64,000 nt of DNA, taken from Periplaneta americana. Lineage: Eukaryota; Arthropoda; Insecta; Blattodea; Blattidae. The notes beneath the pieces are model-generated. The model searched no databases. It was not told the origin of the DNA and saw only the letters and a list, made by a program, of their open reading frames with translations. A program made the translations under genes and the position numbers. Location: positions 28,494,359 to 28,558,358 of the forward strand of contig NC_091130.1 in assembly GCF_040183065.1 (NCBI RefSeq). Reading direction: 5' to 3'. Within the stretch, counting starts at the first letter, position 1. Each line of letters opens with the position of its first letter. This document shows, piece after piece, positions 11,423 through 22,769 of the stretch.

Positions 11423-11910
11423 GGACCATCGGATCTATGCCCCTTCAGTGCTGTCGTCGTTCTTGGAAAAGTTAACGCCTCTACTCACCCCATTCCACCC
11501 GTTTCTCTCACACTACGTCAAACAGCAGGCCACGAACCTTGCCGAATAGGGATGTTGCCAAACTTCCGTCAAACAGTGTCATGTCTCTTGAATATTGCTT
11601 ATAATACTGTAAGGTTAATTATTACTTAGTCATAATTTAATTTAAGTAGGTCTAATGACGCTGATTGACTTATGCAAAATGCTATTACTTGCTTAATAAT
11701 ATTTCTTTCACCACTCCGTGCTACAGTATTCATGTTGAGTTGACAACACTGGACTGCAAGTGCCAATAAACTGTCCCGCAAGAAGGCTCATAATTATGAG
11801 TAGTGGGGGAGAGAAATAGGAATACAGGGAGAGAAATGAATTGCCGAGGCTGAAAAAGAATTAAGGTTCAGTTCGCATATCTTACGGGGGCACAGATCCG
11901 ATGGTCGGAC
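11423..11910. mobile_element. MITE-B copy 1
   Basis: The left end GGACCATCGGATCTATGCCC and the right end GGGCACAGATCCGATGGTC are inverted repeats. A second copy lies at 36577-37090, nested in a mariner element. Both copies abut TAT on the right; the exact duplication length is not resolved. No coding capacity. The right end directly touches the hAT element that starts at 11917. Confidence 0.8.
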
Positions 11911-11916
11911 TATAAA

Positions 11917-13917
11917 CTGCGGGAGTGCGGGCCCTTTACCGTCAAGTTAAGTATGACTGGAGTGTTCCGTGGCGAGTGTACTGAACTCTCAGGTAAGCAA
12001 TTCACTGAGCGTGCTTCAGACGTACAGCATTGAGTATATGAATTGCATACATACAATAATCATACATTTCGTACTTATCTAATTGATGTGATGTCGACGG
12101 AATCTTTTTCTTTACAATAAGGAATTACAATATACTCCTACAACTATGTACATACGTAGAGTGTCAAAGGAGAAACTTCTGCGTGTATCAGTTAGAATAT
12201 GTTTGTACTGCGAAAATCTTCTTCCGACAGCACATGAGGTTAATGGAAAGTACGTGAAAAGATTTACATTGTCATTTAAGTTTTTGTCCTGTTTTTTCAC
12301 CAAACTGTTCAACACTGCATACCCATTATTTTTTATTACACTATGTAATTTATCATTTACCTTATCAAGATACAGTACTTGGTGTACCTTGTTAATTGTT
12401 TCCGATACTTTCTTAATTAATTTAATATTTTGGCAATCGTATTCTGGTACGAAATTGGGAAATATTCTTTACGTATTGTTGCTTCTCCTGGAATATGTTG
12501 ATTTGTGTATTTTTCCAGAAATGATCTAAAGTGGGGGTTGTCCAAAATTCTGAATGGAATGTTTGTGTGTACCAACATGTCACATAAGTCTATATTGAAT
12601 ATTGTGACCGACTATTTGAACTCGATTGGTTCTTGTTTGAATTGCGTTCAACATTTTCCTTGTGTGCTTTACTATTACAGTGTCTTTCAAAATAGTACTT
12701 CTTAGTTCGTAATAATCTGAAATTACACACGACACATACAACATTTTCTCCTTAGGTTAAATATATCGCTTCCGAATTGTTCCACCAAATTATTTAGTAT
12801 TGCATTTCGTCAGCGAGTTGTTTTAGGCATTATAATATCGTTGGCTGAGAACCAGACTGTTCTAAGTCCAACTTTTTATAAGAAAGAAATCTGTGTTTCA
12901 TTGTGTTCCAGTTCTTGTCTGCATATATGTTGTTGTTGTTTTCTAATGCCAGGTGTTTGACAATAAAGTCATTTGACCTCTTGCACTCCAATATTTTTCA
13001 AAGAATATTGGAGTGAAAATGGCAAGTTGTAGCCGATTTAAGTGAACACCATATTTTAACGTTTTGGTGGCTACTTCATTCACACACAACCCCCAGAATG
13101 TCTGGAGGACCACACCTGCTGTTGGTCGACGGGTCCATTGGACCTAGCTGGGAGATCTTGTTGATCACCAGCTTTCCCTCCTTAAGCCACTGGAGGACGA
13201 TTTTAGTGCCATAGCAGGTCAGCACTAGGTACAGAAAAGTAGAAAGAGGAGGAAGGAAAGTGAAATGAACCCCTAGGCCTCGAATGCTCTAATGCCGTCA
13301 GGGTCGAAGAAAGTAAGAGTTCAGTCAGAGGACTGGATAGGAAAGGGTAAAGAGGGAATTATGTATTGGTTAGAGGAAAATTATACCAAATTCAGTCATT
13401 AACTCATAAAGCTGACCAGTGCTAATGGATGAGTAGCCCCTCCCTTTAGTTACTAACAGCTGCACCACGGGAAGGTAGGGATGGGACATTGGGTATTTGT
13501 CCAGGTTGGTTCCTTAAAGCCTTCAATGGGAAGGATTAATGGCTCTCTCCCCTGTATCCGACAGATACCCTTTTGCAGCCTGTCTACATATATGAATCGA
13601 ACAAAATTGTAAATATTCCTCTCCATAAGGTTGCTATGAAGCATTCCAAATTGTTTCATGAAGCTTTGAATGTCAGGAGCTTAAAATAACACTTATGAAA
13701 AAAAATAGTAAAATGGACTTGGAACAGTCTGGTTCTGGGCTATCAATATGTGTCATTTCACACACGCAATTCTTCAGTATGACAGCTAAACACACTCTGA
13801 ATGTTTCGGATTCGATGCACGGAACAGTACGGCGAAAGGCGAGAGAGACTTACGTCATACTCTATACCCGTCTGCATAGTCAACTGCAATCACCGTATAG
13901 GGCCCGCACTCCCGCGG
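11917..13917 (-). mobile_element. Degraded hAT element (hAT-gamma)
   Basis: The inverted ends CTGCGGGAGTGCGGGCCC and GGGCCCGCACTCCCGCGG are flanked by ACTATAAA (11909-11916) and TCTATCAA (13918-13925), six of eight matching, consistent with an old hAT duplication. The minus strand holds a C-terminal transposase remnant (12112-12315). The region 13080-13660 appears to be a secondary insertion (GTCTGGAGGACCACACC... onwards) with no recognised coding sequence. Confidence 0.7.
12112..12315 (-). pseudogene. hAT transposase C-terminus, catalytic Glu lost
   Basis: The frame encodes 'FTYFPLTSCAVGRRFSQYK' followed by 'ILTDTRRSFSFDTLRMY'. It aligns with '[18 protein letters not shown]' of the intact hAT-alpha protein. 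At the position of the third catalytic Glu (CDVER) it reads Gly (CAVGR). Only about 68 residues are open. This is the dimerisation end of the transposase from the surrounding 2.0 kb element and is non-functional. Confidence 0.7.
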
Positions 13918-14205
13918 TCTATCAATAAGAATGCATTTATAATAAATTTATTAGTCATCATAATACCAATGAATCGAAAATGAGTGCATACGATACAATG
14001 ATGAAACTGAATTGAGGTTGATTATGTAAGCAACTTGTTAAGTGTATGTTTAAACATGTATGCGGTAGTCTTCATAGAAGTTACGCAAACGATTCTGCTG
14101 ACAAGAAAATAGTGCAAGATTAACCTAAATATTGAATGTACCGATTCAGCTATTTCAGTCTCATGACTTCACAGTATGTCGACATCTGCTCACCTATTTG
14201 AAATA

Positions 14206-15368
14206 CAGTAGAACCTCTATTATCCGTGGTAATAGAAGGGATGGGCTGAACGGTTAATCGAAAAAATCGGATAGTACGTACCATAAATATTTCGTAATTT
14301 CTCCGTGGTGTTGTGTTTAAGACGCTAAATAGTGGACAGTTCACTAATTTTATTCTGGTTGTCAAAAACGGGTTTTTAAGGGGCAAGAAAACTCTTTATA
14401 ATGGCTGTCTACAGAAAAATAGGAATAATGGAGGTATCATTTGTAGATTTACATACTTTATACACTCTACACTTGTTTTTTTATTAAATATCGCAGTTAT
14501 AACTCCAATCTCGTATTCTGATGCGATATGAGCCATAGTTTCCCTTTCCCAAACCATTCAATTATTTGCACGTTTTTCGATACGTTTTCTCTTGACATCC
14601 GTGGAAGACATTTTATATATAAATTATACAGTAGGTCCACCGCTATGGAGTAACGGTTAGCATGCATGACCGTGAAACGAACGAACCCGGATTCAAATCC
14701 TGGTTGAGGTTTATTCCGGAGTTTTCCCTCAACCCATTAAGAGCAAATGCTGGGTAACTTTCGGCGCTGGACCCTGGACTCATTTTTGCTGGCATTATCA
14801 CCTTCATCTCATTTTGACGCTAATAACCTTAAAAGTTGATAAACCGTCGTAAAATAAACAATTGCAAGAAAATAAAAGTTATATAGTACGGAAATTCGAA
14901 CAGTAGACCATAGTGTGTAACGATAAAGGATTTTAATAATGCTCTCTTGAAAAAATACGTACCAATACAGACCTGGGCGTTATTAACTCGATTGAGTCAC
15001 TGCAGATCACCCTTTAACGCCACCTTCCCTGGCTTAGACAGTTTTGTTTCGGTACGATATGAGCGGAGAGGAAGTCAGTGACGGATTGTATCAGGCTTTT
15101 ACGAACTTACGGCTCTCGCTGGTCGTCTAAAATCCACCAGTGATGCAAAGAGCCTTACTCTCCGTTTGTTTATAAGGCGGTGTAAGCGAAAAGGACATGG
15201 GTGTGGGTGTCTTTGATCCTTTAACTTCCCGTCTTATGCCAGGGCTGTACTAATATAATGTACGAAACAGTATTTCATGTAAATTAGTTCTGAAATAAAA
15301 GCGAATCAAAAATAGTCGGATAATCCACCAATCGGTTAATAGGGTGACGGATAATCGGGGTTCTACTG
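14206..15368. mobile_element. Tigger/pogo-like non-autonomous element
   Basis: The termini CAGTAGAACCTCTATTATCC and GGATAATCGGGGTTCTACTG are inverted repeats flanked by TA (14204-14205 and 15369-15370). The 'CAGTAGAACCTC.ATTATCCG' form is characteristic of Tigger/pogo-group termini. No transposase was found in the 1163 bases; a SINE sits at 14634-14872. Confidence 0.8.
14634..14872 (+). mobile_element. tRNA-derived SINE, family 1
   Basis: Head GGTCCACCGCTATGGAGTAA with A-box 'TAACGGTTAGCATG' and B-box 'GGATTCAAATCC', body 'TTTTCCCTCAACCCATTAAG', and an AT-rich tail ending near 14872. It is nested in the Tigger-like element. Confidence 0.75.
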
Positions 15369-16526
15369 TAATAAGTTATTATGTAAAATGAGACCTAAAA
15401 TTAAACATAAATATTGGATAAATAGAGCAACAGGAAGATTGATGTACACTTGTTTATTGTAGAGTTAAAAAATTTAAAAAGTAATATGTAAATAAGCTTT
15501 AAGGCCTTTTTTGTTTTAAATAAACGCGCTTGGTTGAAACTTGCACTAAAACTAGACGTAAGTGCAAGTTAAAGCCAACATAAATTAAAATAGATACCGT
15601 AATTTCCCATAACTATGGTCCAGGCACCCAACTATGGTCCAAAACGCATTATGTACTACTTAGTCCCCCAAGAGTTCGGTGTTTGCCATTTAAGGCGCCA
15701 CTGTGATGGAATTATGTTCCCCATAGATGCTTCTATCTACCATTACACGTGGCAATGATATGGATGCTTAACAAGGTCAGCGTTCTATTGAAAGTGTGAA
15801 GACACGAAATCATTCAGTTTGTGATTTTCTATTTTATTAAGCTCTCTGTAGAACTGTACGTTATAGATATATGATTCTTTGTACAATTAAACCTGGCTAT
15901 ATAGTGTTTACTTTCACGTAATAACTAGACTGGCAGAGGTTAAGGACTCTGCGTGAAAAATGTTTAAGGGGACACTCAACTTAAAATTTGCAGAAAAAGT
16001 GTCATAGAAATGAAAAATTAAATTTCTACGCTAATTTACGTGACTGAACTAAATCAATATGCAGAATTCTTGCCCTATTCATTGAGAAGTCACAGTCAAA
16101 TGCACAAAGCCAAAAAATAAAAAATGATAATTAAAAGTGATATTTCAATTAATGATTGATTAAAAATTGAAATATTTTTTATTTTGAAAAGTATTGGATC
16201 TAATGAGCTGAGATTTTGCATGTTACTTTCCATGTGTATATTAAACTTTTTCTCCAAATTTGAAAAAGATTGGTCAAATAGGAAAAAAGTTCCAAAATAT
16301 AGTTGAGTGTCCCCTTAACCTCAAGGCTAGAAGTCAGTCCTCAACTATGCACCACAATTTTTCGTGGACCATAGTTGTATTTCATTTTGAAATATTTGTT
16401 TCAATAAAATGTGATCAATGTGATTATTTACTTCTGCAAATACGGTGTCTCAGTATATTCTAAAACACCATTTAACATTATAGTCAAGTAAACAAAGAAA
16501 CAGGGTGTTCCAGCATCAATGATTCT

Positions 16527-16802
16527 AGCACGAATGATGGTCCGGTAAAACGAAAACTTCAGGGTAGAAGGAAAACAACCGTCTCTGTGAGTGACTATGA
16601 GAGCGATGAAATTGAATTGGATACAGATTATGATGTTTCCGGTGTTCTCTCCATATTTACAGACAGTGAGTCAGATATGGAAAAGAAGACGAAATCTGTT
16701 AAATTAATGCTAAAGGCACATAGTTATATGGTAGTTACTTATGAGGGCGAATTGTGGCCAGGGAAAGTTTTGGAAGTGTTGGAGCTGTTGTTTCATGTAT
16801 AG
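16527..16802 (+). pseudogene. Acidic C-terminal tail, probably of the pogo-a transposase
   Basis: An open frame reads 'DGPVKRKLQGRRKTTVSVSD' then 'YESDEIELDTDYDVSG' and 'MVVTYEGELWPGKVLEV', stopping about 16800. Jerky/Tigger/pogo-type transposases often end in an acidic Ser/Asp/Glu-rich tail, and a short 'V.YEG..(F/W)PG' block follows in some insect transposon proteins. No catalytic DDD core was found nearby, so only the terminal part is preserved. The assignment is by position inside the pogo-like element plus this weak resemblance. Confidence 0.4.
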
Positions 16803-17087
16803 TAAGAAGCGGCAATTACTGAGGTGGCGAGAAAATGGAAGACATTTTATTCTATAGAAAGTAAAATATAATAAAACAAATTGAAGACCCCAAATGCGTC
16901 TCGAAAAAGAGAGATCTATTTTCAATTTCAGAATTATAAGAGAAGTGGAGATTCAAAGGATCGAAATAAGCCTAATGAATGTAGTTCTCAGTACGATAAA
17001 TAAACATTATCAGTGAATTTATTTGCATAATATTTTGCTAAGAATGTGTTCATTTATTTTGATACCGTACTTTTGTTCTTTAATATA

Positions 17088-18238
17088 CACCACCTGCAAA
17101 AAAATCGGGCCAACTACATTTTCTTTAAAATTTTTGAAAATTGTACGATTTTTAAAATAATTATAGGTGTGCTGAGGTTCATTTAGTTATTCATTTATTT
17201 TGTGATACGTAACACTGTAAAACTGAATACGTAATAGCCAACAATGATCTGAAAAGAAGATTCATTCTTCTTGTAATATTGTGTGTAAACTTCTCGGACT
17301 CATTTCGAGCTAAGCTGAAGATGTCTACAGACTGGTAAGCTCTTTTGGGGCAGTATTGGAGTACTTCATTGTATACAACTGTCACTAAGTCCTACCGATT
17401 CAGCAAAAGTGGTGCTCTTCACAGATGAATCGAGATTTAGTTTACAGATGGACGTGAAATAGTGTGGAGAAGAGAAGGAGAACGTTTTTCTTCATGTTCC
17501 TTCAGATCACGTGTCAGTTTCCAAGGTGGATCAGTAATGGTATGGGGTGGCATTTCGTATGAAGCTCACACAGAACTTGTTTTCATTAATGGAGGTGCTT
17601 TGACTGCTCCAAGATACATCGAAGGTCTAATTCAACATATGGTATCATATGCCCAACTTATTGGTGAAACGTTCCTGTTAATGCATTACAATGCACGCCC
17701 TCATGCTACAAGAATCGTGGATGAGTTCCTTCACGACGTTGGATTGAATAGAATGGCATGGCCAGCAAGAAGTATGATATAAACCCTATTGAACATGTGT
17801 GGGGGCTGCTAGGGAAGCAAGTTAGAAGTCGCCTAACTCCTCACAGCAACTTACAGCATCTCCGAAATGTTCTAAGTAAAGAATGGAATAGAATCGACCA
17901 GACTGACATCCAGAATCTGATCGAAGGGTTGAATCGGCGAATGGTAACAGTCATACAGCCACGGGGAGGTAATACCCGTTATTACCAACATCTGAGTGGC
18001 CACAAAATCAGTTGAACATTTGGAAGAAAATTGACATAATTTGTAAGTTTTTGCACCTTTTAATTATATCCATTATTTGGCGTTGAAAATAATAGCGCAA
18101 ATGATAATGAATAAGTTTTTTTTTCTTCTGGGAAGCAATGTTTTCTTCATTTCATAAAGGATTTTCTGATTCTCACCTCATAAAACATTGAGAAACTTTA
18201 GGTGGCCCGGTTTTTTTTTTTTTTTTTGCCGGTGAGTG
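17088..18238 (+). mobile_element. Tc1-like transposon copy
   Basis: The left end CACCACCTGCAAAAAAATCG and the right end ...TTTTTGCCGGTGAGTG are imperfect inverse repeats next to TA (17086-17087 and 18239-18240). The inside encodes a broken Tc1 transposase. At 1151 bases it is shorter than a typical 1.6 kb Tc1 element, so its 5' part is deleted. Confidence 0.75.
17423..18015 (+). pseudogene. Tc1 transposase, frameshifted and catalytically damaged
   Basis: The order of motifs is that of a Tc1 DD34E transposase: 'FTDESRFS' (first Asp, ~17423), 'GGSVMVWGGISYEAHTELVF', 'LMHYNARPHATRIVDEFL' (second Asp region), and 'DINPIEHVWGLLGKQVRSRL' (Glu). At the second catalytic position the family has M-D-N-A-R-P-H; this copy reads M-H-Y-N-A-R-P-H, so the Asp is replaced. 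A one-base frameshift separates 17462-17782 from 17758-18015, and stops interrupt the region before 17462. The N-terminal helix-turn-helix part is missing. Inactive. Confidence 0.85.
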
Positions 18239-18403
18239 TAGTTGTTCATTATTGCAGAAAAATGACTTTCAGATTTCACTTGTTTATTGAGTGTTTATGT
18301 AATGTGTACTAATAAAAAGAATCCATGTACTTTTCATTTATTTTTAATATTTCTGTGCTAGATTATGTGTCTACCCTTAAATTAGAAACTCAATGTATTC
18401 ATT

Positions 18404-19521
18404 AATTTCGAGGGAAAAATTGCTCCGGGGCAGGGTATCGAACCCGGGACCTTTGGTTAAACGTACCAACGCTCTCCCAACTGAGCTACCCGGGAACTCT
18501 ACCCGACACCGATCCAATTTTTCCCTCTGTATCCACAGACCTCAAAGTGGGCTGACAACCGTCAAGCAACCAATATTGAGTGCACACTAACTTTGTGTGA
18601 CTTAAATTATGGTTTTCTGTTACGTTCAGTGACGTGTATTATGCAAATCAAGATTTCAGGAATAACTCCTTGTAAAGTTAATTTGAATAATTTCGAGGGA
18701 AAAATTGTTCCGGGGCCGGGTATCGAACCCGGGACCTTTGGTTAAACGTACCAACGCTCTCCCAACTGAGCTACCCGGGAACTCTACCCGACACCGATCC
18801 AATTTTTCCCTCTATATCCACAGATCTGTCGACTTGGTTGGCGAGTTGGTATACCGCTGGCCTTCTATGTCCAAGGTTGCGGGTTCGATCCCGGGCCAGG
18901 TCGATGGCATTTAAGTGTGCTTAAATGCGACAGGCTCAGGTCAGTAGATTTACTGGCATGTAAAAGAACTCCTGCGGGACAAAATTCCGGCACATCCGGC
19001 GACGCTGATATAACATCTGCAGTTGCAAGCGTCGTTAAATAAAACATAACATTGACTCCACAGACCTCAAAGTGGGTTGACAACCGTCAAGCAACCAACA
19101 TTGAGTGCACACTAACTCTGTGTGACTTAAATTGTGGTTTTCTGTTACGTACAGTGACGTGTATTATGCAAATCAAGCTTTCAGGAATAACATCCTGTAA
19201 AGTTAATTTGAATAATTTCGAGGGAAAAATTGTTCCGGGGCCGGGTATCGAACCCGGGACCTTTGGTTAAACGTACCAACGCTCTCCCAACTGAGCTACC
19301 CGGGAACTCTACCCGACACCGATCCAATTTTTCCCTCTATATCCACAGATCTCAAAGTGGGCTGACAACCGTCAAGCAACCAACATTGAGTGCACACTAA
19401 CTCTGTGTGACTTAAATTGTGGTTTTCTTATTATGCAAATCAAGCTTTCAGGAATAACTTCCTGTAAAGTTAATTTGAATAATTTCGAGGGAAAAATTAA
19501 CTTTACTGAAAGCTTGATTTG
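18404..19521 (-). repeat. Inserted tandem array of ~285-base units, each with a tRNA-like cloverleaf
   Basis: Units start with AATTTCGAGGG at 18404, 18689 and 19214, and a remnant starts at 19481. On the minus strand each unit holds a 72-base tRNA-like fold: 19234-19305, 18709-18780 and 18424-18495. It has acceptor TCCCGGG pairing CCCCGGA with one mismatch, D-arm GCTC/GAGC, anticodon stem TTGGT/ACCAA and T-arm CCGGG/CCCGG with TTCGATA. The T-stem of the 18424 copy has one mismatch. The array is bracketed by 15-base direct repeats CTCAATGTATT(C/G)ATT at 18389-18403 and 19522-19536. The right end forms a hairpin with the unit end (CAAATCAAGCTTTCAG versus CTGAAAGCTTGATTTG). Unit 2 is interrupted by a SINE. 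Confidence 0.8.
18828..19056 (+). mobile_element. tRNA-derived SINE, family 2
   Basis: Head with A-box-like 'TTGGCGAGTTGGTATACCGC' and B-box 'GGGTTCGATCCC', then the family body 'GGCATTTAAGTGTGCTTAAA', 'CCGGCGACGCTGATATAACA' and 'GCGTCGTTAAATAAAACATA'. It is bounded by TCCACAGATCT (18817-18827) and TCCACAGACCT (19057-19067), a target duplication. It interrupts unit 2 of the tRNA-like array. A second copy, split by a PLE, is at 35278-37640. Confidence 0.85.
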
Positions 19522-20004
19522 CTCAATGTATTGATTTACGAATAATTACAGCTCCAGCTATAGTCCATTCATGCTTTCAAGCATGAATATAAGAGTGGAC
19601 CATAGTTGGGCAACTCAGAGTACAACTATGTACCAATGCTTATTATTTTTTAACACTTGTAATTAAATAATTTCAAACACATATGTCAATATTTATTTAA
19701 TATAAACTTACAAGAGTCCGAAGCCAAAATTTCACTTAATCTGGATGAATAGTACTGAATATACAAAGGAAAATGTGACAAATGTGGACCATAGTTAGGG
19801 GAAACTACGGTATAGGATGGAAAGTGAGGTATTAAATGTATATTTATTGCGTATAATTGCTATTTGTGTACCTATATGTTAATTGTAATTTATTAAGTTT
19901 ATGTACTTTTTGTGAACCATTATTAATAAATATCCATATTTATTTATTCATTTATTCACTTATTCATTCACTACACATATACACTCACTTATTCCCTCAT
20001 TAAG

Positions 20005-20683
20005 TAAAGAGATAGGTTTGGAAGTAAATCCCGAAAAGGCAAAGTATATGATTATGCCTCGTGACCAGAACATTGTACGAAATAGAAATATAAAAATGAA
20101 AATGTATCCTTTGAAAAGGTGGAGCAACAGTAACAGATATAAATGACACTCAGGAGGATATTAAACGCAGAATAAATATGGGAAATGCCTGTTATTATTC
20201 AGTTGAGAAGCTTTTGTCATCCAGTCTGCTGTCAAAAAATCTGAAAGTTAGAATTTATAAAACAGTTATTTTACCGGTTGTTCTATATGGTTGCGAAACT
20301 TGGACTCTCACTTTGAGAGAACAGATGTTAAGGGTGTTTGAGAATAAGGTGTTTAGGAAGATATTTGGGGCTAAGAGGGATGAAGTTAAAGGTGAATGGA
20401 GATGGTTACACAACGCAAAAGTGAACGCATTGTATTCTTCACCTGACATAATTAGGAACATTAAATCTAGACGTTTGAGATAGGCAGGGTATGTAGCCCT
20501 TATGAGCGAATCGAAAAATGCATATAGAGTGTTAGTTGGGAGGATAATATTAAAATATTGAGGGAGGTGGGATATGATGGTAGAGACTGGATTAATCCTG
20601 CTCAAGATAGGGACCGATGGCGGACTTATGTGAGGCCAACAATGAACCTCCGAGTTCCTTAAAAGCCGTAAAGAAGTAAGTAT
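20005..20683 (+). mobile_element. LINE 3' fragment (AAGT-tailed family)
   Basis: Broken reverse transcriptase C-terminal region: 'IGLEVNPEKAKYMIMPRDQN', 'ACYYSVEKLLSSSLLSKNLK', 'TVILPVVLYGCETWTL', 'VFENKVFRKIFGAKRDEVKG'. It ends in 'RTYVR...LRVP' and a short AAGTAAGT tail. Deletions and a stop after 'SRRLR' make it inactive. The 5' truncation is typical of LINE copies. Confidence 0.85.
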
Positions 20684-21429
20684 GTAATGGTTTATTTGCC
20701 CTCCTGTCCCTACCTTTACATATTATACTCTGTCCCGATAATCCAATTACTCGTAAATAATTTAAACCAGATAATTATTGGGCTCCTTCTCAAAAAAGGA
20801 GCTTGATTGCAGAAAAAAACTTTTATTCTATTGTCTTATTTATTTTTGTTAATTGGTATGTTTCACCAATAAATTAATTTAGTAACATAATAATAATTAA
20901 AAAATCTTACTTTTACGTGAGTTTAGAGAGCCTTCAGAATCATCGGGAAAACCTTTTTTATAGCGTGAAATAGTAGGATCTGACAATTTTAAAGCGAATC
21001 TTAAATTTGGAACGCTGTCATCAGTGGCTGAAAATCTTAACATATGGCCAGTCTGGTAACTGCTGAAACTGCTGAAAATCTTGTTTCTGGTCCAGTCAAT
21101 TGTAATTTAATGTCAAAATCTGACCTTGACGTCCGCGTAAATTTCTAAAAAGTGATTTTACGGCCAGCTCATTATCTCTATCACGGTTCTAGTTACACTA
21201 GTGGCTTGTGCAGCAAATGCTGCAAACAAAGTTCATTAGACGTTCAAATAAACATTTTTCAGATTTATTTTCAACGAAGAATACCAGACGTTCGGAAAGA
21301 TATTTGCTTCCGTAACAATGAAAGATACTCTCTCAAGCCAATACTAAAGAGAACCACGCATATAAATATCTACATCACACCGCCATTAAATATATGAAAA
21401 AGACCCAACCTCACTTGATTAATAATTCT
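20684..21429. other. No recognised feature
   Basis: AT-rich sequence with no open frame showing a recognisable domain and no clear termini. Confidence 0.3.
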
Positions 21430-21952
21430 GTGGTGTTTGGGTAAAGGGAGATAAGTCATAAAAATGAGTTCGGAGGTAAATGAAAATTAAACTTGGAACC
21501 CTTATTATAAATAATTTTTTACACAAATAAAACACTTCAACTGCTTGTATACTTTGATTTTTGCACACCCACGTGTATAATTTAACCCTTAGTTGCCTGA
21601 CGGTACTTAGAAGTACCGTGATTTATTTTGCATACTTTAAGACCTGGAAGAATAATAAACCGCCAGAATTTACGTGCAACCTAATAAATAAAATCCATGA
21701 AGGATACTGACAGTACTGTACATAGAAATACAACCTTTATATATAAAAAAAAAAAATTTCTGAAAAAATTACTGTATGTTTTGAATTCATATTCTGACAA
21801 CATTTACTAAAGGAAACGGATTTGTTTTAATTTTTTCTTATGTCCGGCAACAAAGGGTTAACTTGTGTGTTCATCTGGGGAACAAAATTCCACCTGGACA
21901 AAAAAAATGACTTATACCCCTTTACCTGAACATCACAGATTTATAAAAAATA
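21430..21952. repeat. Dispersed repeat family R, copy 1
   Basis: The left end GTGGTGTTTGGGTAAAGGG and the right end CCCCTTTACCTGAACATCAC are imperfect inverted repeats. A second, larger copy with the same ends spans about 31466-34437. The interior includes 'TTGCACACCCAC' and 'TTCATCTGGGGAACAAAATT', also present in copy 2 near 31527-31598. A piggyBac-like MITE splits copy 1. The class of R is unknown. Confidence 0.55.
21586..21857. mobile_element. piggyBac-like MITE
   Basis: The ends CCCTTAGTTGCC and GGCAACAAAGGG are flanked on both sides by TTAA (21582-21585 and 21858-21861), the exact target duplication of piggyBac transposons. The 272-base interior is non-coding. The paralogous R copy near 31560 reads through the same point without an insert and with a single TTTAATT-type site, giving a natural empty site. 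Confidence 0.75.
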
Positions 21953-22420
21953 TTTGATTTTTAATAATATTATTATCTTACGTAAGTTTTATAGCTTTTA
22001 GTAACATATACTATATGGCCGCCACTCAGTAAAATATAGAAATCAAAATCTTATTTAAGTTATTCTCTACATCTACTTATATAACCCCAAAACGTTTCAC
22101 TTTCATATCATCAATATAGCATTAATATGTATAATTAATGAAAAATAGTCACATCATGGCATTAACTACAATAATATTTCATTTCTAATCGTAATAATGT
22201 CATCAAACCACCTCAAGTTTTGTAGTTTTTAATATCCAATACACAGCTGTAACCAGAAAATTACACACCACAGAATCGAACCTGTAAATTATTTTTAGTA
22301 AGTTAAGTTTTTAATAACCAATTTAATTTGAGCTCTAAATATGTCAGCATTCTTGCAGATCATGGCCTTCGTGCTATATTGTTTACTGTAGTATGTGTTT
22401 TGTTTTATTCTGAAATGCAA

Positions 22421-22489
22421 CACGGCCGACTTGATGCTTGCTTCGCTTCTCCTTCACAAAAAAGCGAAGGGTATATCAAGTCGGCCGTG
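22421..22489. repeat. Perfect hairpin, 15-base stem
   Basis: CACGGCCGACTTGAT (22421-22435) is the exact inverse of ATCAAGTCGGCCGTG (22475-22489). A second inner stem is CTTCGCTT/AAGCGAAG (22441-22448 and 22462-22469). It is GC-rich inside AT-rich DNA. It may be the fused ends of a tiny MITE or an RNA hairpin; no further evidence separates these. Confidence 0.6.
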
Positions 22490-22491
22490 AA

Positions 22492-22769
22492 TGCTATTAG
22501 CTAGTTCTCAAAACTGACGACAGATGGATTTTGGAAAATAGGAAAATTATGTTTAAAAATTGACATTTCACTGAAAACTACTATTTTTCCGAAAAACTTT
22601 GAGTTCCAAACTTCAAAATGAGGGGTCATTTATTAAAATCCGTCCAGCTGTTTTCCCGTAATTTCCATTACCAATTCAAATTATATATATAGATTTTTTC
22701 CTTTGTGATATTTGCTTATCCAAATATGTGCGCAAATGGAAATGAGATGTGCGCAGGAGAATCTGAAGT
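22492..22769. other. LINE/SINE tail-like sequence, no gene
   Basis: Contains 'ATCCGTCCAGCTGTTTTCCC' and an ATATAT tail, as in RTE-type LINE or SINE 3' ends. No coding sequence. Confidence 0.3.

Larger units (their letters stand above)
15597..19810 (+). mobile_element. pogo-like element with GGACCATAGTT subterminal repeats (pogo-a), host of nested insertions
   Basis: The left end CCGTAATTTCCCATAACTAT and the right end ATAGTTAGGGGAAACTACGG are inverted repeats bordered by TA (15595-15596 and 19811-19812). The motif GGACCATAGTT or its inverse recurs near both ends (15612-15645, 16340-16376, 19555-19630, 19788-19798). A transposase tail is at 16527-16802. A Tc1 element (17088-18238) and a tRNA-like tandem array (18404-19521) are inserted inside and account for more than half of the length. 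Confidence 0.75.

Noticed and set aside
18424-19305. Three functional tRNA genes on the minus strand
   Set aside because: Cloverleaf is good but U33 is replaced by C, the acceptor has a mismatch, and the units are part of an inserted repeat array.
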